Made by a program: the position numbers and the translations under genes. DNA of 64,000 nt from Erythrophleum ivorense (Eukaryota; Streptophyta; Magnoliopsida; Fabales; Fabaceae): positions 37,049,784-37,113,783 of the forward strand of contig JAIUCV010000005.1 in the NCBI GenBank assembly GCA_026724425.1, written 5' to 3'. The notes below the pieces were generated by a model. The model saw only the letters and a list, made by a program, of their open reading frames with translations, searched no databases and was not told where the DNA came from. Position 1 is the first letter of the stretch. The number at the start of each line of letters is the position of its first letter. Of this stretch, positions 1 to 13,800 are shown piece by piece.

Positions 1-1160
1 TCATTGGATATCTTTAGAAATATTTAGCTTTTGGGTGCTAGTGAAAATTTTAATGATGCTTTGGTTTAATGAAAGTTTGAGTTGTATTCTTAAAAAATAT
101 TTTAATATATTTTGACATTTGAATAAGTCGTATATTTTAGAATTCATTTTTTATTTCATTTAATTTAGTCTTAAAACTTTGTTGGCATTTATAATATGGT
201 TTTCCTGATCAAATTCAATACTCTTAGTTTGTTGTTTCATTTATGAATTTTCTAATTATAATGCTTATTTAATATTTTTGGTAAATATTATTGATATGTT
301 CTTATTTTGTTTGATAATTTATTACTATTATCCAACTGCAAGATTTTTGGATATTAAATTAATTATATATTAACATTAATCAATTATTAAATAAATTAGC
401 ATATTATATCTTAATTAATATAAAATAATAACTTTACTATTTGACACTATCTAAATAGATTAGATTTATGTGTTATGGATAGCCTATAATAAATTAGGCT
501 ATCCATAAATTCACAAGGGACTCATGTCCTAACTTAGAGTTCATTTAGAACTAATTGTCATACTTATACTAGCTAGGTTTGTCTTTTGGTATCTTTGACA
601 AACTCTTTTATCCTCTTTGAGTATTGAGTTGTAACGTTTCCATGCTGTCTTTCTCTCTTGCTATTGGAGTCTCACTCTTAGAGTTTCTAGTTTAGCAATG
701 GATTCTAGCATCATATTAGGTATTATCTAAACTAATCTCTTGATTATGTCTATCATTATTAGCTTCATAAAATATATGGTTAGGAGGTTGATTTTTGCTA
801 CATTTTGTTTTCCTTAATTGAAACCAGCGCAAGATTTGATGATATATACTTTGTTCACATTTCAAGCTCAAGCTTAATTAACTTTTAGTTGAGTGGGTAT
901 ATATGTTAAAAGTGTGGACAAAACACAAATCCACTAATTCGTGTGAAGTGATTCTTGGCACAAAACACGTAAGTTAATAAAGCCAGAAATTCTTAGGTAT
1001 CACGTAATATATGTACATGCAATTGTCAAGATTCAATTTGCACATTTGGGTTCTAAATATCAAATTTTGGAGACTAAATCCCGACTATTGCATATAATAC
1101 CTAAGCATTCTCTACAGTGAAGCTGTCTCAGTTTTGCATCTAATCTCATAAACCAGGTCA
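1..1160. other. AT-rich intergenic DNA
   Basis: No convincing coding, RNA or mobile feature was found. Frames are broken by stops throughout and there are no recognisable terminal repeats. It precedes the exon-like remnant that starts near 1161. Confidence 0.5.
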
Positions 1161-1626
1161 ATGTTCAAGGCATCGGCATGTAAGGCCAAGAAATCTACAT
1201 CAAAGAGTGAAATGCGTATTTCATCTGGACAACCTACTACAGAACAGAGTACTAAGAAAAGCCATGATTCTTGTACCTCTGAAAAGAATGTCCATTTTTT
1301 ATCTCCCCACAGAAGAGGCCAAAGCCAACTTTCGAATGGTGCTAAGAACAGCAAGGATTCCTCACCCAGCAGGAAAAGTGATATCCACATTTCATCTTCT
1401 TGAAGAACAAGCCAATATCAAAAGAAGAGAGGTACTGAGAATAGCTTGGGTACTACACCTCCTAGGAGGAGTGGAGAAATCCATATTTCATCTTCTTATG
1501 GAACAAACACGCCTCCAAAGGATCAGGAAGCTAATAATAGCAAGGATTTTACATCAAGTGGAACCCAGAACAAACAATTAAAGAATGAGCATGCCAACAG
1601 CAAGGATTCTCAACCTTTGAAATGAT
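1161..1626 (+). pseudogene. Exon-like remnant, Ser/Lys-rich repeats, one internal stop
   Basis: One frame runs from an ATG at 1161 to a TGA ending near 1626 and is broken by a single TGA at about 1401-1403. The conceptual protein is hydrophilic and rich in Ser, Lys and Asn. It shows diverged internal repeats: IHISSS occurs twice, and NSKDS/NSKDF-type motifs occur three times (near 1347, 1537 and 1596 in DNA). The reading frame continues cleanly past the stop, so this is more likely a once-coding exon with a nonsense change than chance. The family was not recognised. It may be the disordered N-terminal part of the RING-like remnant at 2790-3068, but that link is inference from proximity and strand only. 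Confidence 0.4.
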
Positions 1627-2789
1627 CAAGCGTTCGTCTCTCAAAATAAGAAAGTACCCAATAGGGATAATATCCGCAAGCCCTCTCTCATGCTGGGCAG
1701 GAGAAAGAGATGCAGATTAGATGGAAAGTTATGTCATGAGGCCATGATTTTGTTCGTATTAGAGGAAATTGCACTTTTCTACTCTTGATCTACTGTTTCA
1801 ATACTGGAACTTCTCCCTTAAACAATTAATTTTAGCAAGTAAGCACCACATTTAATTTTACTAACCCATCCCCGTTTTAAATTGAATTTAAATGTAAGAA
1901 AATGTGTGAAATTACTAAAATACTCCTTCCATCTTTTTTTGACCTAATTCTATTTTCATTTAGTATGAAAATTTCTTCAAGTTTTCAAGAAAACTGAATT
2001 TTGGAAATCAAGAGTACCATCCTTGGGGTAAGTCTTCTAAATAGTTTCATAAGAATCTTAGTTTCCCATTACATTTAGTTTTCCACAAATTTTGGGTAAC
2101 TTAAACCCAAATACACCCATGGGATTTCTGTTTGTTCATCTTATCTTCTTTTTGCAATTTTTATTCCAAATACACTTTTTATTGATTGTCAAGTATTTAA
2201 TTTTTAGGATTAAATTATTTGGGTTAATAATTCTTTGTGGTAAGTTTAAAAATTTTTTATACTAAACATCCCTTCAAGTTTAATTTCGATGATTGAGGAG
2301 AAATTGAAATGTCTTACTTATACATTGTGATTAATTTCTAAAATTAATTATTTGGGATGAACTGCAATTAGGAACAACAATCATATTAAAATGTGCAATT
2401 TGTCAAAAAAAATTACTAAGATTCTAATTTATGCCTATTAATTACCTTTTAGAAATGAAAGGAACTTACATATGGCATACACACAACGTGTAGTCGGCAG
2501 CGCCTAGCAATTATCCCCAAAGACATAATTATTCAGAAAAAGAACTTGATCAACTTAAGCTGAACAGATTGTTAAAGAAGAAAGAGCAAAATATGATCCT
2601 GGTTTAGATGCCGTACTTGAAAATATATTTATAATTAATATATTTAGGCATAAAAAATGAATTTAAAGTTTGTGTTGTACGTATTATAAATAATATAAAA
2701 GATATTCACATATCTTGTTTCAATATTTTTTTAAAATAAATTTTTAAGTACTTGAGAAATTAGAATGTTAAATTATAATTTTCAGGCTT
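1627..2789. other. Non-coding gap between two exon-like remnants
   Basis: AT-rich and intron-like. Short open stretches near 1690-1740 and 2500-2600 may be further exon debris, but no frame is long enough to support a call. Confidence 0.35.
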
Positions 2790-3068
2790 CAGACAAACTA
2801 ACTCAATTACACTGGTTGGAACTGTGAGTTATGTGAGGAAGATGTTGAATATTCATCAGTGGAAGAATTGGGGCATTCTCCTGCAGCAGCAGAAGATAAT
2901 GAAGGGATGGAAGAGGAAGAGGAATTGGAGCATTCTCCTCTTCTGGAAGTCACTGTTCTTTCATGTAGTCATGTCTTTCCAAGCTTATGCTTGTACAACT
3001 CAGAGCTATCTAAGAAGCACCTCAATATTGATGCTCCCTACCCCATGTGCTCTCGTGATAAATTCTAA
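2790..3068 (+). pseudogene. Degenerate RING-finger-like exon
   Basis: The frame ending at 3068 reads a Cys-x2-Cys pair (WNCELCEED), an acidic stretch (MEEEEELEHSP), then LSCSHVFPSLCL and PYPMCS. The spacing is that of a plant RING-type zinc finger (Cys-x2-Cys, then Cys-x-His-x3-x3-Cys, then Pro-x-Cys-Pro-x-Cys). Two ligand positions look lost: the His expected after HVF is Pro, and the first Cys of the last pair is Tyr. RING proteins are usually E3 ubiquitin ligases, but this copy could not fold a full zinc site. A stop lies just upstream in frame, so it is an exon fragment or a pseudogene. The family assignment is by eye. Confidence 0.45.
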
Positions 3069-6000
3069 AGACATATGTATTTTTAATTATTTTATAAAAC
3101 CTATCAAGAGATTGTAACTATTATTAAATTAATATTCTTTATTTTAATAAATATTTTTTATTATTTCGAGTATAATTTAATATTTAGGTTAAATATTAGA
3201 ATTTATGTGATTTAATTGTGAAAATCTTAATTTTTTTATTTTGCAGATGAGCTAAATTGTATAAAAAGCCAAATATTGAAACTTATGAAAACTTCAGTTG
3301 AGCTCCAACTAGCTCTCATACGAGGGAGTCCAAATAAAAAAGGCCCAATTCACATTTAATGTTCATTTATATATATGTGAAGTGTAACTTTTGTACAGCA
3401 GTTGGTTGGGTTACAATTGTCAAAAAATTACAAATTATATATTAAATTAAAATACTAGATGTCTAGTTCACAATACTTCAAACCATTCATCAATTGGATT
3501 TGTATTGAAAGAGTTATAATCCATTTTCTACTCAATGATCTAAAGAAAAAGTAAAACCCAAAAAGTATTAACGTGTTTGGTTTAGTGGTGAAGAAATCAA
3601 AAATCACGTTTCCTTGCCATGGGTAACTAGAAGCAACTATTTGTTGCTTTGTTGCAAATGCGGTTTAGATTCTTCAGCTGTAAATCCAAACACATGCTAT
3701 GTCTTTTGAAGCTAAACACTTAATTTGAGTTTAAATTCCTCATCCAACAAATGACCCAATCTGGCCTAGAAAGACAAGTGGCATAGAGCTCACTAATTGA
3801 CCCAATGGCCTAGCTATGTTGGAACACCATAACTCTCACTTGATCCAATTTATAAATCACTCATCTTTATTTTAAAATGACAACACATTGCCCCAGTTCC
3901 CTCTAAGAATTGCTTTCATCCCCTCTTTAACCCTATCCTAATTCCCTAACACTCTCAAGACTTCATGAAACCCTTAGTATATAACCCAATCAAAGACATT
4001 CCGTGGTCTCCATAGAAGGCTTAAGAGGAGGGAGCTCACACCAACTTGAAGGAGAGGAAGGGTGGTCTTGGCCAAACTTAATCTTTTACAAAGAGAGTGC
4101 TTCTATTGGTGAATCTCTTTAGCATTTACTAGAGAGATGTCTTCTCATCATTTTTGTCATTGTGATCTTGTTTAATTTCTCTTTTCTTCATTGTAATTTC
4201 ATTTGCAGTCTAGAAGTTGCCATTGTACCTAATTACATTGAATACTTCGAATTGTACAGTGCATTTTCGGTATTTGATGATCTGTTTACACAGAGAAACA
4301 TTTGGTGCGTCTTTATTATTAAACTATTCAATGTTATAATTTCTAATTGACTTGAATTGTACGGATTATATTAATGCCAATCAAGTGTTTGATTTATTGT
4401 TTCATTGAATATATATTATTGGTGTTTCAACAATTGGTTCTCATTAGGGATGAACACCATCCAAGCCACCCTTGCCAAATTAAGCTAGACTGAATCAGTG
4501 TAAAAACAAAAGAGGAGGATCAAGATGGATTGGGCACCAAACTTGCTAGTCTAGCCCTGCCCCCTATATAATATTAAAAAAAAAGGGGCCTAAATTTTTT
4601 AAAAAAACTTTAGAGGCCATTCTGTAATTTTAGCTAAAATATTTTAAACATATTTTATAAATTATAAATAATCAAGAGAGTTAAATGTCTTATTAAGCCT
4701 CTCTTAAGTAAAATTATCACATTTAAATAAAAGAAGATGAAATAAATTTTTTTTTTGAGTTAAAAAAATTAAAAACTGAGATAGCAAACATGCATTTTTA
4801 GAAAAAATAAGCAAATCAAACCGCCTTTGACATTTACATTACTTCCATCTTAAAAAATTATTCAAAATAAAAAAATTCCCAAATTGGAATACTATACTCT
4901 AAGTAATATTTTTTTGAAATTTCACCCTCTACACCAATGTTTCTTCTTTCCTCTTCTAGTCTCATTTTTTTTTTCATTTTTACTCTGTAGATTTTGCAAA
5001 AATATATCAAAATAAGTGGTTATAAGTTAAAAGTAGTCAAATGGTTATAAAAATATGAAATTTTGAGGTTTCAAATTCCTTAAAAAAAATTACAAAACCT
5101 GATTAGCCTGACCCAATTAGGATCAGACCATACTTGGGCTAAGCCATGGATGTGAATTGTGCTGCTTGATTTGTACCAAGCCGAATTGAAATCCAACGTA
5201 GTTCGTCTTGTACGTAGCTCTATTTCTTATATGAATTAGATTGGCTAGAATGATGAAATTTGGGATGAAATTCTATTCAATTTTGTTTTGTATGTGAATT
5301 AATTAGGTTTTTAACTTAGTAATGAATAGTTACGATAAAATTAAGTTGAGGATTATCTTTTAATAGCATATACTTTAGGCTTGATAAATTATTAGGATGA
5401 AAAGTTTATTTAGCCAACTTAAATGTTGTGGTGATAAATTGTTAGGATGAAACTTAAACAAGTCAAATAAGTTCTATAGGTTAGTAGTTCAATCAGTAAG
5501 TTAGTCTTAAATACCTATAGGTTAATTTATTTAATTGAGTTTAATTAACTTCGGTCTATAGAATAAGGTTAACATTATATAAAACTAGCTATTTAGGATT
5601 TCATAAATTGCTTGATTTGTTTATTTTATATTAATTGCAAGATTGTATCTACTAACTTGAGTCATTTGATTTTTTTTTTTTTCCTTTTGTATCTTCATGA
5701 GTCTTGAGCCTTTTATTATTGTATCTAGAGTGTTAAGTCTTTTTATCTCTTTATTTTCTGCCCTTTATAAGTTTGTTAAAATGTCAATGCAAAAAATCTA
5801 TGATACTAATTGTATATATTACACGTATTTGTAAATATTTTCTTAAAATAATACTTTTAAAAAAACCAAAGAAATGCAATATCACAATACTTGTATACTC
5901 CAAGTTACTTTGCGCTTTTTAATTTAATTATAAGATAGTCAGATATCTTGCTTGCCTTCTTCTTCGTCATACTTGGTTTCAAATTTTGAGACATTTGCTA

Positions 6001-7292
6001 TCAAATTTGTTTAATAAAAATGTGATTTTTTAAAATCAATTATGTAGTTTTAATCTATAAAAAACATTTATTTTTAATTAAAAAAATCTAATTACAAACA
6101 TCTAAAAAAACTAGCGTCACTTGTTATTAATTTTCTATATTCTACGTTAAAGTGGTGTCACATGCATCAACATATAAGCCTCCCACCGAAGCCATTGAAA
6201 CCAAATCCGATCTGGTATGAAGCTGACTCTAGTTTTGGAGAAGTCAATCTTTTTTCCCAACTCTCCATTGGTATGAACCCCATTTTTCTACTACTCTCCA
6301 CTAAATCTAGACTATTCAGATAAGATATTATAAAATTATTTTTATTCTATACTCTATTTTTATAATAAAAATCAACTAAAATATAAACCATCCAAATTGA
6401 AAACAGCAAAAAAAAAAAAAAACAACAATTCTCTTCGCCCCTTGGTATATTTGAAGAGAAGCGATTTTTAAGTCAATTATACCTAGTCATTGACATTGAC
6501 TTACCGCAATTCAAACCTTTCATCCTAGGGCTTTGGATTTCGTAAGCACTTTTTGAAGTTATTTTCATCGAAACATACAGTTATTGATGATTTAGGTTAT
6601 TTTGTTGGATTGTGATTCTTTTGAACCTTCAAAGTTGAAATTAACTACTGTTATTCACTTTGTTAACATTATGGAAAGTTGTGAAGATTATGAAGATTAC
6701 TACTCATTTTGGAGTAACAATCAAAGTCTAATTTCCAAGACAAAATTCATGCGTACAATTTTAAATATGATCAACAGCAACATATCAATTAACATGATAC
6801 AAATAACCTAAAATGACCAAAGTGGATGAATTCGTGAGAAAATATGAGGCTTGAAAGCAAATTTCAAAGAATGGAAAGAAATGGTTTAAATACATTTGGT
6901 CCTATAACCTCACCAAATTTTTTAACTTCGTCCTTGTACCCTTATCAAATAAAGATGATTATTCAAATGAGAATCAACACTAACATAAGATTAAAGTCAC
7001 CAAGCCACCCAAAGATTCTAAATCCTAAGCTGATACTGATTAGATAACACATAATTTACTTACAAGCAGACAACCTTCCATGAGATGAGGAGAAAGGGTA
7101 GGAAAAAAATAGAACTAAACACCTACTTAACAAGTTTTTACATGTACTCACCAGGATTCTTCATTAAAACATATTTTCCAAATCCCAGTGGTTCCCAAGG
7201 ATTAAATTAAACTAGTACGTAATATTTGCTAGGCAGCTAGTCTCAGCTATGTAGCTCTACTCGCCCATTTTGAAATGTCAACCTGGACAAAT
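3069..7292. other. AT-rich intergenic DNA
   Basis: No gene could be supported. Small open frames (for example near 4162, 6602 and 6844) have no recognisable domain and biased AT-rich composition. A degenerate direct repeat, roughly 'gataaattRttaggatgaa', appears twice near 5380-5450. The last few hundred bases before 7293 probably include the 3' UTR of the minus-strand ASG1-like gene, but I could not fix a poly(A) site. Confidence 0.45.
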
Positions 7293-7897
7293 TTATCTGG
7301 CTTGACTGCAATCACTATCCTCTTCAGATATGTTAAACAAGAACTTCGGAAGAGATGCTATTCGAGGAAGATGAAGAAGCAAATCTCCAAATGAGTCTTT
7401 CCTGGACATACCTGGAGCCTGCTTGGCCCCAGAAAGATCCCTCGTGTCCTCTTCAGCAGCATTGGCATCTGTTCTATTTTTGTTGTCCTGCATCAATTCG
7501 AGATTATGGTTCAGTTTAAGATCTTCATCAGGTCCTACAGCAGTATATCCCTCGGTATTATGTGAATTCTGCACCACTGCAGGGTCCTGCAGAAGGCAGC
7601 AGAGAGAATTGACCCTAGACATGAGTGATTTTTCATCAGACGCTGCTGCAACCTGGTTGTCATTGAGTAAGTACTGGGAAATGTCCTCCAGCATCTCCCG
7701 TAACTCTGCTCCTCCAGCAGAAGAGGGTGGATTCCCAGAGTTCATTTGTTCCGAAAGACAATGTTCGATGTGGCTCATAAAATCACTCATGGACATTGAA
7801 GGGCGGAGCCCAGGCAGTTTTATCTGATCCCAATTTCTTAGGCCCTTGGAATCAGTTTCAGAACTTCCACTACCTTCAATTGCATGAAAGTCCACAA
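7293..7897 (-). CDS. ASG1-like gene, exon 6 (last exon)
   Basis: 605 bp, with an ATTAG acceptor just before 7897 and a stop at 7293-7295. The phase-1 join adds Val-Val before DFHAIEGSGSSETDSKG. It encodes RNWDQIKLPGLRPSMSMSDF, an acidic/polar middle and SFGDLLLHLPRIASLPKFLF before an acidic end (NISEEDSDC). There is no good Met near the start, which agrees with an internal splice entry. The opposite-strand open frame over 7423-7827 is a shadow. Confidence 0.85.
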
Positions 7898-10800
7898 CTA
7901 ATATGTAAGAGACAAATAAAACGATTCATACAAAGAACACATGTAACATGTAACTGTTTACACAGAAAAGTCGGCCTCAGATATTGAAGACCTCCCACTA
8001 ACCAGATTAATATATACGCTATAGAGATGGCAAGTAAATTTCTCTTCATCATGCAACCATACAAATAGACACAATATATATATTGATGAAATCCACACTA
8101 TATCCATTGGAATACAATGGAGAGATAAATACGGAAAATCTAAAGGCAGATTGCCTCCTCAGATCATATAAAGCATTATGAAATAGCATTTGAATAGATT
8201 TGTCCAATTCCCATTAGTATTTGACAAATGCATATATGCTATGCACATTATTCATCCTGCTTTCAGAAGACACAGAACGTAAGATAGCAAGCTAAGCTTA
8301 AGAAACTTATGATCAAAATTAAATTTCAGATGTCACAGCAACAGGATTACATTGGTTTTCCATCATTACTCATATTAACTTGAAGAAGACTCTTTCTTCT
8401 CTTTTTTTTCCCTTCCTTCCTTATAATAATCAACAAATATTGGTTGAGGGGTCATAACCTGTTAACAGGGATGAGCTGCTTGCCACCAGAGTTCACATCT
8501 CTTTTTCCAAATAATTGGTTTACTAATAATTTTCTTATATTCGACTTGTCTTGCCAGCCACAAAATGTCTGATTCTTAATATAACTAGTATTGTTTAACA
8601 ATTTTATAAACCTCAATAGACTCTAATCCTACGATGGCAGATCTGCAACAGAAATTAAAATTCCAGCATCTATTCCAAGGTTGTCAATCTTGCAAATTTG
8701 AATGAACTCGTGGAGGGATTGATTTCATTTTTTAATGTGTGTGTGTGTGTGTATCATAGAATATAACTTGAGTACACAGAGGGAAAAAAAAATTACTTAC
8801 AATACATAATAAAATTAACATAAGGTAGACAAAAGTCAAAGTCTCAAATTTAACAAAATGAATTTATCGCTTTATCTCTAATTAAGTGGCATATGTATAC
8901 ACTAAAATCCCAATTAACCCTTTTCCTCCTAGAGACTGTAAATTTACCACCAAAATCCTGAGATGCACAGTAACAAGTCAGCAGAGTAGTAGAAATCGTC
9001 CGATTCCCAATTTGGGATGCACGATCTGATGCGATTATAGATAGAAACGATACAAATCGATGGTACGAATCGGGAAAGAGCTAGAATCGCATCATGAATC
9101 GCTGGAATCGTGCGCGTCGCATCGGAAAAGGCGAGTCATGGCGATCCGGCGATTCAGAAAATAGCAGCTGTGTCGGGTAGTGAAGTTAGGTCCTTCGTGA
9201 CCCGACGCAATCCGTTCAACTGGAGAAGATGCCACTATTTCGTAAAGGTAGATCCTAAACTCATTGATTCATGCAATCAAATAAAGTCAGGAGTGATTCA
9301 TGGAATCTAGCCGATGGATGAGACAAAAACGTGATTCGTGATTCGTGCAATCAAATTCAACTTTTAGTTGGACTCTTCAGCCGTGGAATCCAAACGACAT
9401 AGGGTGTGTCGTTTGACTTAAAAGCTCCAGGCAGTAACCATTCCTATTCCTATATATATATACAAACCTAAATATTTAAAGTTTAAACCCTATTTAATAT
9501 TCTAATTTGCCTCTGCTGCATAACGCACTGTTTGTCTCTGCCGAAGCCATAAGAATTCCTAGTTTTTCCTTTCCAATTTCTTTCTTCTTTCTCTTATAAT
9601 TTCTTAGTTTTTTCCCAACAATTTCTTACTTGTTTCTCTTATAATTAAGTTATGGCTCCAAAAAAGATGGTGAAGAAGAAAGATATTACTTGGGATCACT
9701 GCAAGTCACTTGAGACTCGGTTACATGTTAAATGTAACTATTGTCCTAAGACAATGTGGGGAGGAGCATATAAGATGAAACATCATTTGGTTGGAACACA
9801 CAAAGAAGTTGCGCCTTGTAAACAAGTACCAGAGGAGGTAAAAAATTTATTTAAAAAAATTTTAGATGATATGAACAAAGATGATGATGTTGCTAATTGC
9901 TTTGATGATAAAGGAAATCAAGAATATGATTCACAAAATAAAGGATCCATAGAAGCTTTTATAGTAAAAAGAAAAGGGGGAAGTGGCTTTGGCTCTAAGT
10001 CTATGAAACAACAAACTATGAATGCAATGGTAAAAGATAGAGATTAGGTAGTTGGAGATATTTGTAGATGCATATATGGCAATGCATTACCATTTACTTT
10101 AGTAAAGAATCCATTATTTATTAATATGGTGAAATCAATTAGTGAATATGACAGAGGCTTGAAACCACCTATTTATCATGAAGTAAGAGTTTCATTTTTG
10201 AAGAAAGAAGTTGATCTTGTCAATGCCAATTTGGATAAATATAAAGTTGAATGGAAGAAAACTGGTTGTACATTAATGTTAGATGGATGGACCGAGGGAA
10301 AAGGTAGGTCTCTTACTAATTTTCTTGTCAATAGTCCTAAAGGAACTGTGTTTTTAAAATCTATTGACACCAGTAGTTTCATTAAAGATGCTGAAAAAAT
10401 GTTTGAATTACTGGATGAGATGGTGGTGGAAATCGGAGAAGAAAATGTGGTCCAAGTGGTAACAGATAGTGCCTCAGCCCTTGTATCTGCAGGAAATAAG
10501 TTGATGGATAAAAGAAAACAGCTCTTTTGGTCTCTTTGTGCTGCCCACTGTCTTGATTTGATTCTTGAAGATATCGGTGATATTACGATATTCCATAATA
10601 CCATTGCAAAAGCAAAAAAAATTACGACTTTCATTTATAGGCACACTTGGGTACTTAATTTGTTTAGAAGTTATTCTAAAGGAAAAGAGTTAGCTAGACC
10701 AGCAATAACAAGATTTGCCACATCTTATTTGACAATAAAGTCCATTTTGGATCAAAAGATTGCGCTCAGATCCATGTTTGCATCAGAGAGATGGGCTAAA

Positions 10801-13800
10801 AGTGCATATGCCTCTAAGAATGAAGCAAAAATTGTGGAAGATACAATTTTAGCTGATTCAAGGTTTTGGAAGTCTATAAAGTATTGCTTGAATTGTGTGT
10901 CTCTTCTTGTGAAAGTTCTTAGACTTGTGGATGGTGATTCAAAACCGTCAATGGGATATATTTATGAGGCCATGGATAGAGCAAAGGAACAAATAGCAAA
11001 TAATTTTAATAATGTGGAAAGCAAATATAAAAAAATATGGGAAATTATAGACAAGCGTTGGGATTATCAACTCCATAGGCCTCTTCATGCAGCAGCATAT
11101 TTTCTAAATCCTAAGTAAGTTTTTCTTACAAACAATTTTAATTTTTATGTAATATGATTATTTTATGTTTTATTTATTATTATATTTTGCTTTATCTTAA
11201 TAACTTTATAGGTTCCATTATGATCCAAAGTTTAACCCGGATATTGAGGTGAAGATTGGATTATACAAAACATTGGACAAGATGTGTCCTGATATTGAGA
11301 CTAGAGTCAAAATTGATTCTCAAATTGAAAAATTTGACAAAGCAGAGGGACTCTTTAGATATAGCTTAGCAATTGCAACTAGAGAAAAGAAACAACCTGG
11401 TAATTATTCATTTAGTAATATAATTTATTACTTTATTTATTTTAAACATTATATATATAGTAATTAATCAAGTTTTTATTCATATATATACTTTTTTTTT
11501 TGCTAACTTTATGATGGAATAGTTTTGGAGAAGAATGTAAAGAGCTACAAACACTTGCCATTCGCATCTTAAGCCTTACTTGTAGTGCTACGGGATGTGA
11601 AAGGAATTGGAGTGTATTTGATCATATCCACTCTAAGAGAAAGAACCGCTTAGAGCAACAAAGGTTGAATGCTCTTGTATTTGTTAAATATAATCTTCAA
11701 CTTGAGATTAGACAAAAACAAAGGGAGGCGAAAGGAGATACATATGATCCTATTTGCTTATCAGATCTTGAATCTGATGAGGAGTGGATTACTGAACAAG
11801 AGGAACCTTGCTTGGAAGGAAACTCTTGGATGGATATCCATGAGTGTTTCAAGATTGATGAAGGAGATCCTAGTAAAAAGAGAAAGAGAGGTATTGCACT
11901 TGCAATCTTAAACTTCTTTTTATAAATTTTTAAATTAGTTTTTCTCATTTAGTTACTTACCTTATATAATATAATTACATATGTGATATGTCTATTTTTA
12001 GATCCACGAAACCTTAATGCCAACAAGAAAGATAAAGGAAAAAGCATTCAAATACAAGATAATGTTGTACAAGACAAAGGAAAAGGCATTCAGATACAAA
12101 ATAATACTGAACAAGACGTTGGAGATGATGGTGACACTGAAGAAGAAGACGAGGAAGAAGATGAAGGAATCATCATGTTGGATGATGATAAAAATAATAG
12201 TGATAGTGATGATATTAGTCTCAATGAATAGGAGGACAATTATTTTTGAACTTGGTTATTTATGGGGTTTTATTTATTTATTAAAGATATCACTCAAAAG
12301 ATAGTTACTAAATTATGACTTATAAATTATAAATTAGTTTTTTGAGACATATGGTTAAATTTTTATCAATTCTCATTTAAATCTAATATTATAAATTTTT
12401 TTATGTATATAATTATATTTTTTTATACGTGTTTAAATCGCATGATTCGATACGATTTACGATTCAAAAATTAACTTTCCGATTCACGATTTGAATCGCA
12501 ATTCAATTACTATGCAAGTCAGTATGACATATGGCTCAAAAAGAGTTCGACCCATTCAACAACTGTCCAGAGAAGTTCAACTCTTCCTGTCCAGACAAGT
12601 TCGAATCTTCATGCCCACTGTCCGCAGAGCTTGGACTCTTACTGCCCATACAAGTCTGAATCTACCACATGTCTGACTTCCTCTTGTCAGAGCTTCGACT
12701 TGGCAAACAGGTTAGAGAGTTCAGGATTTAAAAAGGAAAAAGAAAAGAAGCTCTTTTGCATGCAAGACAGAACTTGCAAACTCACCATCAAAAATGTGAT
12801 TGCACGGCACGTTTATGATTTCAGCCGAGATCACAGTGAGTCTGAAGCATTCTGATTTTGGGTGTGAGTTAACAAGAAATTGGCACTTGATTGTGGAAAC
12901 ATGAAATTGTACATGATAAATTGTGAGTTAACAACACTGACCTAATCAGCTATGACTTCTGCGCTGTGAGTTGCAAACCTCCAAAAGAGGTTGCACAGTG
13001 CAGTCCCCTGTTGCATATGACTTCAATGTTGCCCATAGGAAGGGCAACATGCCCCATTGCCTGCAACATATGCAGCACAGATACTAGCGATCTGCAAGCA
13101 ATGGGGCTTGCCAGATATGGCCTGACAGAACATGCCAGATCTGGCAAAAATAAGGCCAGAAAGCATTCAGTCCAGCCATGGTTGGCAAAAATGGTTTGCT
13201 ATTTTTTTTTAAAAAAAATTCCTAAGTAAATTTAGAAAAACTTAACACATTTAAGACTAATATTTCCAGCAAACTGGAGGAAAAGTAGGGTCAATTCTTT
13301 ATCACTTTTATAAGTTGGTAAGAAAAGGACAGAAACAAAACAGTTGATTAAGAAGGAATTACATGAAGAAATAATAAATAATGATTGATTCAGAGTATTA
13401 TGGAAGATAAAGTACACACACACACACACTAAGACAAATGTCGATGAGCTGAAAAGGTGAGAGATGAGGAATACATTACTAAGAATTTAAAAACTAATCA
13501 TTAAATAAAGAAAATAGAACTTGATAAATAGCAAGTAAACAAGGAAATACACAGAATCAATCAGTAGGCAATTCAAATTACAAAGATCAACATAATATAT
13601 GAAGAGACCAACAAAATATATGAAGAGACCAAAGGGGGGATTAATTAACACTAGTGTCCAATCAAAATTAATCTTACAGCATTAAGTAACTTTTTATAGG
13701 ACATTTTTTTACAAAATCCACTATTGGATTAATAGTTTTTATTGTAGAGATCATTCCCATAAAATTTGAGATTAATCCGAAATTTTTCATGCCCCATCAC

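Noticed and set aside
7423..7827. 134-residue plus-strand frame
   Set aside because: It is antisense to the well-supported last exon of the ASG1-like gene.
10176..10634. 152-residue minus-strand frame
   Set aside because: It is the shadow of the hAT transposase on the other strand.
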